Shown: piece by piece, positions 56,890 to 64,000 of the stretch
Layout: the number at the start of each line of letters is the position of its first letter
Position numbering within the stretch: position 1 is the first letter of the stretch
Source of the DNA: JAGQRJ01 sp041402045
GTDB taxonomy: Bacteria; Planctomycetota; J058
NCBI GenBank assembly: GCA_041402045.1
Contig: JAWKSZ010000011.1
Span: 62,001 to 126,000 of the forward strand
Direction of reading: 5' to 3'
DNA length: 64,000 nt
The notes under the pieces: generated by a model
The model's database searches: none
What the model was told of the DNA's origin: nothing
The model's input: only the letters and a program-made list of their open reading frames with translations
Position numbers and translations under genes: made by a program

Positions 56890-56982
56890 ACCAGAGTTCA
56901 CGATTCTGAGCGGGCGAGAGTGGCTCCCATGTCGTCAGCGATCTAGCGCTCGCTCGCCCGCTCAGGATCGTGGCTCTGGTTT
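56888..56982 (+). terminator. Long stop-codon hairpin
   Basis: A 31-base left arm (56888-56918) starting within the TAA stop pairs with 56953-56982, about 27 of 31 positions, core GAGCGGGCGAG/CTCGCCCGCTC. The loop is 34 bases, with a bulge and few mismatches. The element lies directly after the esterase stop. Confidence 0.6.
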
Positions 56983-57065
56983 CTAGTAGAGGCTTCGCTT
57001 GGTCGTGACGCGTCCTGCAGCGCCGAGTCTCCCGAACGCTAGCGCCCAGGCAGAGCCCCCAGGAG

Positions 57066-57145
57066 CTAAACGGAAGGCGCGATTCGGTGGGAGGTCAGCA
57101 CGTGGTCTCAGTCCTGACCCCTCAGAATCGCGCACCTCCGTCTAT
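57066..57145. repeat. Intergenic inverted repeat
   Basis: Left arm 57066-57098 (core GGCGCGATTC and GGTCAG) pairs imperfectly with 57114-57145 (CTGACC and GAATCGCGC). Same style as the stop-linked hairpins but not attached to a stop codon. Confidence 0.5.
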
Positions 57146-57166
57146 TGCCTCTCGATCGCGGATCGC

Positions 57167-57213
57167 GCGCGGCCCCGCTGGGTAACCCCTGGCGGGGCCG
57201 CGCCGTTACAGGA
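57167..57213 (+). terminator. Strong GC hairpin before the C11 peptidase gene
   Basis: GCGCGGCCCCGC (57167-57178) pairs perfectly with GCGGGGCCGCGC (57192-57203), followed by CGTTACAGGACTTTTAC with a short T-run. It lies 60 bases before the next gene, insulating it from upstream transcription; the tract 56890-57273 holds no gene. Confidence 0.6.
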
Positions 57214-57273
57214 CTTTTACGCCCCCCGCCCCCCCTGGCGCGCTACCGTGATCGCTCCCAGGAAGGACCCCCC

Positions 57274-58461
57274 ATGCGCCTTGGCACACTCGCCGCGACC
57301 CTGCTCCTGAGCTGCGGGCTCGCCCACGCCCAGACCGAGACGACCCCCACCCGCGAGTTGGTCCTCTACTACTACATGGCCTACGACAACAACCTCGAGC
57401 GCTGCGGGCCGCCGATCCTGGACATGCTGCAGAAGGGCGTGACCACCGACGACCTCGCGGTCGTGGTCAGCGCCGACTTCAGCGACAAGGGCATGCACCG
57501 CTACGAGCTGACCCACGGCGCTGAGCGCAAGGAGACCCACCTCGAGGAGGAGGGCAGCGCCGAGGAGGAGACCCTCGCCGCCGAGCTCGCCTGGCTCGAG
57601 CAGCACTACCCGGCCAAGAAGTACGGGATCGTGTTCTTGAACCACGGCGGCGGGCTGGGGCAAATGTCGGTGGACGACGCCCCCCGCGAGGGCGGCCAGC
57701 GCTGGCTCTACCCGCCCGAGGTGTCCAAGGTGATCACCGCCTGGCGCGCGCAGGTCCAGGCCGCCCAGGGCGAGGTCGAGCTCGTCTTCTACCAGCAGTG
57801 CGGCAAGGGCTCGATCGAGAACTACCACTGCATGCGCACCGCCGCGCGCTACGTCATGGGCAGCCAGACCGTGGTCGGGGCGCCGAACTACTACTACCCC
57901 AAGGCCCTGGCCCACGTGGCCGAGCACCCCGAGGTCGACGGCAAGGAGCTCGCCAAGCAGATCACCGAGCGCGAGACGCCGAACATGTTCACCACCTACA
58001 GCACCTTCGACAGCGCGCAGCTCGACCGCCTGCCCGAGGTGCTCGACCGCGTGCTCGAGCCGCTCCTGGCCCTCGAGACGATCGTGCTCCCGGGCCTCGG
58101 CCGCGAGCTGCCCACCTGCTTCGACTTCGGGCGCCAGGAGCTGTTCTTCGACGGCCTGGCGCTGTTCAAGGCGCTCTACGAGAAGAACGCGCTGGACCCG
58201 GCGCCGATCGCCGAGCTCGAGGCATACCACGCGGCGCTGATCACCAGCCACCGCGTCTCGCCCCAGCAGGTCTCCCGCGCGGGCACCTGGTGCGGCTACT
58301 CGCTGTTCTTCCCGGTGCACCCCAAGCTGCTCGAGCGCTACGCCGACTACCCGATCTACGCCGACACCAAGCTCGACGAGTTCTTCAGCGAGGTGTTCCG
58401 CCAGGCCCTGGCGCGCCGCGCCGAGCAGGGGCGCCGCCCCGAGGGCGGCGAGCAGAAGTAG
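57274..58461 (+). CDS. Clostripain-like cysteine peptidase (C11)
   Basis: 395 residues from the ATG at 57274 (AGGAAGGA site, signal peptide LAATLLLSCGLAHA); the frame is open upstream but that part is noncoding hairpin DNA. The peptidase C11 pattern is present: LVLYYYMAYDNNLE, catalytic His in IVFLNHGGG near residue 124 and Cys in VFYQQCGKGS near 176, then YVMGSQTVVGAPNYYYPKAL. Clostripain-type enzymes cleave after Arg or Lys and often self-activate. Secreted or periplasmic. Convergent with the glycosylase gene. Confidence 0.88.
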   Translation: MRLGTLAATLLLSCGLAHAQTETTPTRELVLYYYMAYDNNLERCGPPILDMLQKGVTTDDLAVVVSADFSDKGMHRYELTHGAERKETHLEEEGSAEEETLAAELAWLEQHYPAKKYGIVFLNHGGGLGQMSVDDAPREGGQRWLYPPEVSKVITAWRAQVQAAQGEVELVFYQQCGKGSIENYHCMRTAARYVMGSQTVVGAPNYYYPKALAHVAEHPEVDGKELAKQITERETPNMFTTYSTFDSAQLDRLPEVLDRVLEPLLALETIVLPGLGRELPTCFDFGRQELFFDGLALFKALYEKNALDPAPIAELEAYHAALITSHRVSPQQVSRAGTWCGYSLFFPVHPKLLERYADYPIYADTKLDEFFSEVFRQALARRAEQGRRPEGGEQK

Positions 58462-58477
58462 CCCGCCCTCCGACCTC

Positions 58478-59353
58478 CTACTCCAGGGTCTTGGGCCAGT
58501 CCTCCTTGAGCAGGCGCGAGAGCCCGCGGTCCTTGAGCAGCTTGCCCCCGGTCTGGCAGGTCACGCAGTAGTTGGTCTCGCGGTCCGCGTAGCGGATCCG
58601 CTGGACCGGGCTCTCGCAGACCGGGCAGGGCTCGCCGAACTTGCCGTGGACCGCCATGTCCGGGCGGAAGGCGGTGACCTTGGTCGGCCAGGCCGCCTCG
58701 GCCTCGGCGCAGAGCCTGGCCGTCCACTCGGTGAGCACGGCCTGGGTCGCCTCGAACAGGCGCGCGCGCTCGGCGGCCGAGAGCTTCGAGGTCAACGTCA
58801 CCGGCGAGAGCTGCGCGCGGTGCAGGATCTCGTCGGAGTAGGCGTTCCCGATCCCTGAGAAGTAGCGCGGGTCGCTCAGCGCGCGCTTGAGGGTGTGGTT
58901 GCCCAGGGCGAGCTGCGCCTCGAACCCTGGGAGGTCGAGCTCGAGGGGCTCCTTCCCGCCCCGGTCGTGCTCGGCGAGCCCCGCCTCGCCGGCGACCACG
59001 TAGAGGCTCGCCCGGCGCTTGCTCCCCGCCTCGGTGAGCAGGAGCGCGCCCTCGGGGAAGTCGAACGCGCACAGCCCGCGCTTGCCCGGGGGCTTGGTCC
59101 CCGGCGGCGCCCACTGCAGGCGCCCGGCGATCATGAGGTGGATCACGAGCCACAGCTCGTCCTCGAGCCCCAGCGCGATCCGCTTGCCCACCCGCCGCAG
59201 CTCGCGCACCCGCTTGCCGTGGGTCGCGCTCAAAGGCGGCTCGACGCTGCGCAGCAGGAACGGGCTCGCGACCCGCACGCCCACCAGGGGCTGGTCCAGG
59301 ATCCGCGGGCGCAGGGCAGCCAGGTAGGCCTCGACGTCGGGCAGCTCGGGCAC
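58478..59353 (-). CDS. Fpg/Nei family DNA glycosylase
   Basis: 291 residues. The N-terminus MPELPDVEAYLAAL carries the catalytic Pro2 and Glu3. The H2TH region NHTLKRALSDPRYFSGIGNAYSDEIL and a C-terminal zinc finger with four Cys (CPVCESP...NYCVTCQ) are intact. It removes oxidised bases (8-oxoG and formamidopyrimidines) and nicks the abasic site. The family also contains Nei; MutM-type identity is likely but not settled. Single gene. Confidence 0.93.
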   Translation of the reverse strand: MPELPDVEAYLAALRPRILDQPLVGVRVASPFLLRSVEPPLSATHGKRVRELRRVGKRIALGLEDELWLVIHLMIAGRLQWAPPGTKPPGKRGLCAFDFPEGALLLTEAGSKRRASLYVVAGEAGLAEHDRGGKEPLELDLPGFEAQLALGNHTLKRALSDPRYFSGIGNAYSDEILHRAQLSPVTLTSKLSAAERARLFEATQAVLTEWTARLCAEAEAAWPTKVTAFRPDMAVHGKFGEPCPVCESPVQRIRYADRETNYCVTCQTGGKLLKDRGLSRLLKEDWPKTLE

Positions 59354-59446
59354 GGCGCCATGGTAGCCAACGCAAACGGCCCCGCCGAAGCGGGGCCGCG
59401 CAGCGAAGCAGCCAGAAGAGAACTCGCGGAGCTTCTTCCAAACTAG

Positions 59447-59541
59447 CTGAACGAAAGCACGATCGACGTGGGTCGCAGTCGGGGCGCTGTGGCGCCATGC
59501 GCCCCGCTATGGGGCGACCCTCGATCGTGCCTTTCGTTCAG
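59447..59541 (-). terminator. Long stop-codon hairpin
   Basis: On the gene strand of the vWA gene, TGAACGAAAGGCACGATCGA (from the stop) pairs across a 95-base element with the opposite arm CTGAACGAAAGCACGATCGA at 59447; one bulged base. The centre contains GGGGCG/CGCCCC pairing. It shares TGAACG-AA-G-CACG with the hairpin at 54075. Confidence 0.6.
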
Positions 59542-60893
59542 GGAATGTCGGTGTACTTCCCGCTGTTCTCGTCGGCGAGCTTCTTCATGAAGCCGCCCAC
59601 GCCCGACGCGGCGAAGCCGAAGGTGTCGATCCGCCAGCGCTTGAAGCGGTTGAGCTCGGTGATCTTGTCAGCCACCTGCTCGCCGGTGAGCTGCTGGTTG
59701 GTGTCCTTGTCGACCTCGGTCGGGGCGCCGTCCGAGAGCAGGATCATGGTGTCCGCGCCGTCGACCTCGAACGCGGCCTCCGCCGCCTTGAGGGTCATGG
59801 TGGTCCCGCTCGGGTTCAGGCCCATGACGAAGGCGATCGCCTTGTCCTTGTTGCCCGGGGTGGCGGCCATGAGCGACTTGCTGAACACCTTCACGTTGGT
59901 GTCGAAGCCAATGATCGTGAACAGGGAGCCCTGGGGCAGCGCGCTGATCACCTCCTTGAGCTGGAACTTGGCGCGCTCGACGCGGATCCGGCTCGGGGCG
60001 CGCTTCGGACCCTCGTCCTCCTTCTCGTCCTCGGCGTCGCCGCCCTCGGTGCCGCCGCCGGTCTTGGGGCCGCGGCGACCGGGGCTACCGGTCTGGGGCG
60101 GGGTCGGGGGCGCCGGGTCCTCGTAGGTCATGGAGCCCGAGGTGTCGATCACGAACACGATCCGGTTCGAGCGGATCTCGCTGCCGAAGAAGGTGGGGAC
60201 CTTCTTGCGCTCGCTGGTGGTCGAGGGCTCGCGGGGCGCGGCGCCGGTGCGCGGGCGGAAGTCCTGCTTCTTGATCTTCCAGTACTTGCGCCAGTCCTCG
60301 GCGGTCTTGAAGTTCTGCCCGGTGAGCTGGTAGAGGGTCTCCTCCACCGAGTTCATGAGCAGCCCGTCCTCTTCGCGGCCGCCCTGGAGCTTCTCCCACA
60401 GGTCGATCAGGCCGTCGACCGCGTCCTTGGGCTGGCGCTTGCCGATCGCGTGCACCGCGGCGCGCAGCACCTCGGGCTCGCGGGACTCGAGGGCCTCGCC
60501 CAGCGCCCCGCCGGTCTTGTCGTCGTCCATGTCGGCGAAGGCGTCGATCAGGAGCAGCTTGACCCGGGGGTCACCGCGCTTCCCGACCATCTTCACCATG
60601 TGGTCCACGGCCTCGTCGGACTTCATGCTCGCCAGCGCGCTGCGGGCGCCGTTGTAGACCTGCCCCGCGGTGTTGGTCAGCGCGACCTTGAGGATCAGGT
60701 CCACGGCCTTCTTGGAGTCGTCCGCGGCGAGCTCGCCGAGGGCGCTGGCCATGCCCGACTCGTCGCCGCTGCTCATGGCCGCGGCGAGCTTCTTCTGCGC
60801 GTCTTTGAAATCCTTCTTCGACAGCTCACCCGCCAGCGCGGGGCCGGTCAGGGCGAGCAGTCCGCCGATCAGGAACACGTGGGTCAGTCGCAT
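59538..60893 (-). CDS. Exported vWA-domain protein with HEAT-like repeats
   Basis: 451 residues, signal peptide LIGGLLALTGPALA. The N-terminal half is helical with HEAT-like units (SKKAVDLILKVALTNTAGQ, KRGDPRVKLLLIDAFADM, REPEVLRAAVHAIGKRQ). A vWA domain follows with an intact MIDAS FVIDTSGSM near residue 248 and later LLSDGAPTEVD. It probably binds a metal-dependent partner in the periplasm. A close paralogue lies 51 bases upstream on the same strand. Function unknown; such HEAT-vWA proteins are common in Planctomycetota. Confidence 0.85.
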   Translation of the reverse strand: MRLTHVFLIGGLLALTGPALAGELSKKDFKDAQKKLAAAMSSGDESGMASALGELAADDSKKAVDLILKVALTNTAGQVYNGARSALASMKSDEAVDHMVKMVGKRGDPRVKLLLIDAFADMDDDKTGGALGEALESREPEVLRAAVHAIGKRQPKDAVDGLIDLWEKLQGGREEDGLLMNSVEETLYQLTGQNFKTAEDWRKYWKIKKQDFRPRTGAAPREPSTTSERKKVPTFFGSEIRSNRIVFVIDTSGSMTYEDPAPPTPPQTGSPGRRGPKTGGGTEGGDAEDEKEDEGPKRAPSRIRVERAKFQLKEVISALPQGSLFTIIGFDTNVKVFSKSLMAATPGNKDKAIAFVMGLNPSGTTMTLKAAEAAFEVDGADTMILLSDGAPTEVDKDTNQQLTGEQVADKITELNRFKRWRIDTFGFAASGVGGFMKKLADENSGKYTDIP

Positions 60894-60944
60894 TGGGGGT
60901 CTCCTCGGGACTCGGGCAGCCTCGCGCCCGCCACATAGTAAGGC

Positions 60945-62399
60945 CTATCGAATCGGGGTGTAGGTGCCACCGTTCTGCTCGGCGAGGTCGCGCATGAACT
61001 CGCTGAGGTCCATGCTGCTGCCCCCTCCGAAGCCGGGAATGTTCCCTCGCGGGTCCGCCGTGTCGAACCCGAAGGTCATGATCCGCAGACGCTTGAAGCG
61101 GTTGAGGGCTTCGACCTTCTTCAGGATCTGGTCGGTGCTCATGGGCTGACCGGTGGCCCGGTCGATCTCGGTGGGCGCGCCGTCGGAGAGGAGCACGATC
61201 GTGTCCGCTCCGTCGACCTCGAAGGCCGCGCGCAGCGCGTTGTAGGTGAAGGTGCTCCCGTTGGCGGCGAGCTCGTCGATCCACTCCAGGGCCGAGCCCT
61301 TGCTGCGGTCGCTGGCGCCGGTGAGCTTGCCCGCCCAGATTCGCAGCCACTCGAAGCCGCCGATCTTGGGGGGCAGGAGCCCGTCGGGGTCGCCGCCCTG
61401 GGCGTTGCCCGGGGGCATCATGGCGCCGGAGTAGGCCAGGATCGTGAACCGCGCGCTGTCGGGCAGCGCCTTGACCGCCTGCTGCAGCTGGAACTTGGCG
61501 CGGTCGATCCGCACCCGGCTCTCGGACTCCTGGGGGCCCTCGTCCCCGTCGCCGCCGCCGGTCTGGGGCCCGCGGGCGCGGCCCGGGCTCCCCGTGCGCT
61601 GGCGCGGCGGGGGGTCCGCGGCGTGCATGCTCCCGCTGACGTCGATCACGAACACGATCCGGTTCGAGCGGATCTCGCTGCCGAAGAACGTGGGCCGCTT
61701 GCGCTCGCTGGTCCCCTCCCAGTTCTTGGGCTTGCCGCCGGTGACCGGACGGAAGCTCGCCTTGCGCGGCGCCCAGAAGCCGCGGTAGAGCTCGGCGTTG
61801 GCGAAGGACTCGCCGGTGATCGAGGCCAGGGCGTCGCGCACCTGGTGGGTCAGGAGCGAGTCCTCGTCGTCGTCCCGGCTCTCGAGCTCGCCCAGGAGGT
61901 CGATCAGGCCGTCGACGGCCTTGACCAGCTTGGCCTTGGCGATCAACTGGACCGCGGCGCGGGCGACCTCGGGCTGACGCTTGTAGGCGTCGAGCCCCGC
62001 GGTCAGCGCCTGGGAGGCGGTGGCCTCGTCCATCTGGGCCGCGACCTCGAGCAGGAAGATCTTCTCTCCGGGCTTGGTGCCGCTGCGCTCGACGTCCTTG
62101 AGCAGGGACTCGCGCACCTCGTCGGCGCGCATGCCGGCGGCCGCCGAGACCGCGGCGTCGAAGGACTCGGGCGCCGCGACCACGAGCTGGCTCATGAGCT
62201 CGAGGGCGCGCTTGCTGTCGTCCTCCGCCAGCTCACGCAGAATGCTGCCCAGCGAGCCGTACTGCCGAGTGGCGACGGCGCGAGCCGCGTCCTTCTTGAG
62301 CTTGTTGAATTCGCGGGACCCGAGCGGCGCGGCCTGCGCGCCTGCGATCAGGGTCAAGACGAGGCTCGAGGCCCCGATCCACGTCGTGCTGCTCCTCAT
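60945..62399 (-). CDS. Exported vWA-domain protein with HEAT-like repeats, paralogue
   Basis: 484 residues from the ATG at 62399 (signal peptide LVLTLIAGAQA); an upstream in-frame ATG at 62435 is less likely. It has the same layout as the preceding protein: helical HEAT-like N-terminal half (SKRALELMSQLVVAAPES, RQPEVARAAVQLIAKAK), RKRPTFFGSEIRSNRIVFVI, MIDAS DVSGSM near 253, and LLSDGAPTEID. The linker around RTGSPGRARGPQTGGG and the segment before the MIDAS are nearly identical to the paralogue, implying a tandem duplication. Probably transcribed first and followed by the second gene. Confidence 0.85.
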   Translation of the reverse strand: MRSSTTWIGASSLVLTLIAGAQAAPLGSREFNKLKKDAARAVATRQYGSLGSILRELAEDDSKRALELMSQLVVAAPESFDAAVSAAAGMRADEVRESLLKDVERSGTKPGEKIFLLEVAAQMDEATASQALTAGLDAYKRQPEVARAAVQLIAKAKLVKAVDGLIDLLGELESRDDDEDSLLTHQVRDALASITGESFANAELYRGFWAPRKASFRPVTGGKPKNWEGTSERKRPTFFGSEIRSNRIVFVIDVSGSMHAADPPPRQRTGSPGRARGPQTGGGDGDEGPQESESRVRIDRAKFQLQQAVKALPDSARFTILAYSGAMMPPGNAQGGDPDGLLPPKIGGFEWLRIWAGKLTGASDRSKGSALEWIDELAANGSTFTYNALRAAFEVDGADTIVLLSDGAPTEIDRATGQPMSTDQILKKVEALNRFKRLRIMTFGFDTADPRGNIPGFGGGSSMDLSEFMRDLAEQNGGTYTPIR

Positions 62400-62728
62400 A
62401 TGCCGTCCTCCCTGGTGCGAGGCTCCACTCCCCATCGAGACGGCTGCACCCTAGTCGATCTGGCGGGGAGGCTGTGTCAGCGCGCAGTAAAACCCCGGCG
62501 CGAAGGCCCCTTGACAGCAAGGGTTGCGGGCTTTCGCCGGCAGCTTCGAACCTCGGTCGGACGGAGACAGGGGCAGCGCGCCGTCTCCTGCCGACCCCCG
62601 TCCGACCTGCGTCCGAGGTTCCGCGACGGCGCCCCCACCCCCCGTCCGTCCTACCCTCGGCTTTTCGGTTAGGCTTTGGCCCGCCCCGCGCCCCAACGCG
62701 CGGCGGGCGCTCGGGTTGGGAGGAAGCC

Positions 62729-64000
62729 GTGGAGTCGTTCGTCAACGAGGTCGCCGAGCAGGTCGCCGCCGCGACCGGGGTCCCCGCCGCTGAGGTCGCC
62801 CCCCTGATCCAGACCTCCAAGGACCCGTCCCGCGGCGACCTGGCCCTGGCCTGCTTCAAGCTCGCCGCGACCCTGGGCCGCAAGGGCAAGGACGCCGCCC
62901 CGGGACTGGCCGAGGAGTTGGCCGGGAAGCTCTCGGGGGGCGCGATCAAGGGCGCCGAGGCCGCGGGACCCTACGTCAACGTGCGCCTCGAGCCGGAGGT
63001 CGTCGCGCGCCAGGTGCTGAGCGCGATCCACGACGCCGAGGCCTACGGCGCCTCCAGCCTGGGCGCGGGCAAGACCGTGCTGATCGACTTCTCCTCGCCG
63101 AACATCGCCAAGCCCTTCCACCTCGGCCACCTGCGCTCGACGGTGATCGGCTGGTCGCTGCGCCAGATCCACCGGCTCCTGGGCTACGAGGTCGTGGGGA
63201 TCAACCACCTCGGCGACTGGGGCACCCAGTTCGGCCTGCAGATCGCGGCCTGGAAGCGCTGGGAGGACGAGGCCACGCAGCGGATCGCGGGGGGCGAGCG
63301 CGAGATCGAGGTCTTCGTCGACCTCTACCAGCGGATCAACAAGCTGGCCGAAGAGGACCCGGCGGTGAAGGACGAGGGCCGGGAGTGGTTCCGCAAGCTC
63401 GAGGCCGGCGACGCCGAGGCCCACCAGCTGTGGCGCTACTTCGTCGAGCGCTCCAAGCTCGAGTTCGACCGGATCTACGCGCTCCTGGGGATCACCCACG
63501 AGAGCGAGGCCGGCGAGGCGTTCTACAACGACAAAATGCAGGCCACGATCGAGCGCCTGCAGGCCTCGGGGATCCTCGAGCCGGGCCTGACCCGCAAGGA
63601 GACCGCCGAGCAGAAGGTCCAGGGCCTCGAGGCGCGCCAGGCGAAGGCCGCCCAGGAGCTGGCCGACCTCGAGGCCAAGCTCGCGGGCGCCGAGCCCTCG
63701 GGCAAGCAGCAGAAGAAGCTCGCCAAGCTGCAGAAGCAGGTCGAGGCCCTGGGCCCCGAGCTCGAGAAGGCGCGGAGCCTGGTCCCCGCGACCGAGGACG
63801 GGCTGCGGCCCCAGGGCGTCGACCTCTCGAGCGAGAACCTCGGGTTCTGCATGCTGCTCAAGGGGGACGGGGGCACGACCTACACCACCCGCGACGTCAC
63901 CGCCGCGTTCTACCGGGCCCACACTTACGCCCCGTACAAGATCCTCTACGTGGTCGGCGAGACCCAGCGCGACCACTTCGTGCCCTGGTTCAAGCTGATC
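62729..64000 (+). CDS. argS: Arginyl-tRNA synthetase, 3' end cut by window
   Basis: Begins at the GTG at 62729 after GGGAGGAAG and runs open off the right edge; 424 codons are visible. It charges tRNA-Arg. The N-terminal DALR-type domain reads SKDPSRGDLALACFKLA; the class I HIGH motif is HLGHL near residue 131, in NIAKPFHLGHLRSTVIGWSL; GINHLGDWGTQFGLQIAAW and FYNDKMQATIERL follow. Then about 65 residues (bases 63594-63790) rich in Ala, Lys, Glu and Gln (ELADLEAKLAG, KKLAKLQKQVEAL) form a predicted coiled coil inserted before FCMLLKGDGGTTYTTRDVTA, where most ArgS proteins have only a short loop. The C-terminal part lies outside. Confidence 0.93.
   Translation, partial: MESFVNEVAEQVAAATGVPAAEVAPLIQTSKDPSRGDLALACFKLAATLGRKGKDAAPGLAEELAGKLSGGAIKGAEAAGPYVNVRLEPEVVARQVLSAIHDAEAYGASSLGAGKTVLIDFSSPNIAKPFHLGHLRSTVIGWSLRQIHRLLGYEVVGINHLGDWGTQFGLQIAAWKRWEDEATQRIAGGEREIEVFVDLYQRINKLAEEDPAVKDEGREWFRKLEAGDAEAHQLWRYFVERSKLEFDRIYALLGITHESEAGEAFYNDKMQATIERLQASGILEPGLTRKETAEQKVQGLEARQAKAAQELADLEAKLAGAEPSGKQQKKLAKLQKQVEALGPELEKARSLVPATEDGLRPQGVDLSSENLGFCMLLKGDGGTTYTTRDVTAAFYRAHTYAPYKILYVVGETQRDHFVPWFKLI

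Overview
The window is 64 kb of very GC-rich, densely coded bacterial chromosome with no plasmid, phage or insertion-sequence genes. Four Hanks-type Ser/Thr kinases, two ECF sigma factors with membrane anti-sigma partners, an octaheme cytochrome, an FG-GAP/ASPIC protein, paired vWA/HEAT-like secreted proteins, hopanoid genes hpnH/hpnG, a tricorn protease and many secreted or lipoprotein genes point to a large-genome, aerobic-type bacterium of the Planctomycetota or Myxococcota kind. I lean to a deep, GC-rich planctomycete-like lineage, but this rests on gene content only; no rRNA is present.

Layout. 0-3.3 kb: a radical SAM protein cut by the left edge, a pair of dispersed palindromic repeats, and a two-gene operon for a periplasmic binding protein and a TPR lipoprotein. 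3.5-9.5 kb: a giant kinase-ATPase-TPR-GAF-sigma54 activator. 9.6-15.7 kb: an unknown protein, a thioesterase, a GNAT protein and a flavoprotein/membrane polyferredoxin pair. 15.7-17.3 kb: a second repeat pair, then tRNA-Arg(ACG), tadA, tRNA-Ser(GGA) and a large, Alu-containing SRP RNA with a strong terminator. 17.2-21.5 kb: a CHASE2 protein and two tandem paralogous kinases. 21.5-26.2 kb: a four-gene operon (ssb-like, McrB-like AAA ATPase, GNAT, enoyl-CoA hydratase fused to a sulfite-oxidase-like domain). 26.3-35.5 kb: a short YgfK-like iron-sulfur protein, a secretin-N-like protein, tricorn protease, a RING-like membrane protein and two lipoproteins. 35.5-42.4 kb: octaheme cytochrome with a membrane partner, FG-GAP/ASPIC protein, zinc-ribbon protein and a kinase with an apparent frameshift. 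42.4-54.1 kb: a secreted zincin, aldo/keto reductase, DJ-1/PfpI protein, sigma/anti-sigma module, hpnH-hpnG, and a second sigma/FecR-like module that is frame-disrupted. 54.1-57.3 kb: a noncoding, repeat- and hairpin-rich tract around a secreted PHB-depolymerase-like esterase. 57.3-64 kb: a clostripain-like peptidase, an Fpg/Nei glycosylase, two vWA paralogues, and argS running off the right edge.

The genes work in small modules rather than one pathway: signalling (kinases, CHASE2, sigma/anti-sigma), envelope chemistry (hopanoids, secreted esterase and peptidases, cytochrome), and an Arg-tRNA group (tRNA-Arg(ACG), the enzyme that edits its anticodon, and arginyl-tRNA synthetase). The least familiar items are the ssb/McrB-like operon, the giant kinase-sigma54 activator, the hydratase/molybdopterin-fold fusion, the coiled-coil insertion in ArgS and several families of palindromic intergenic repeats.
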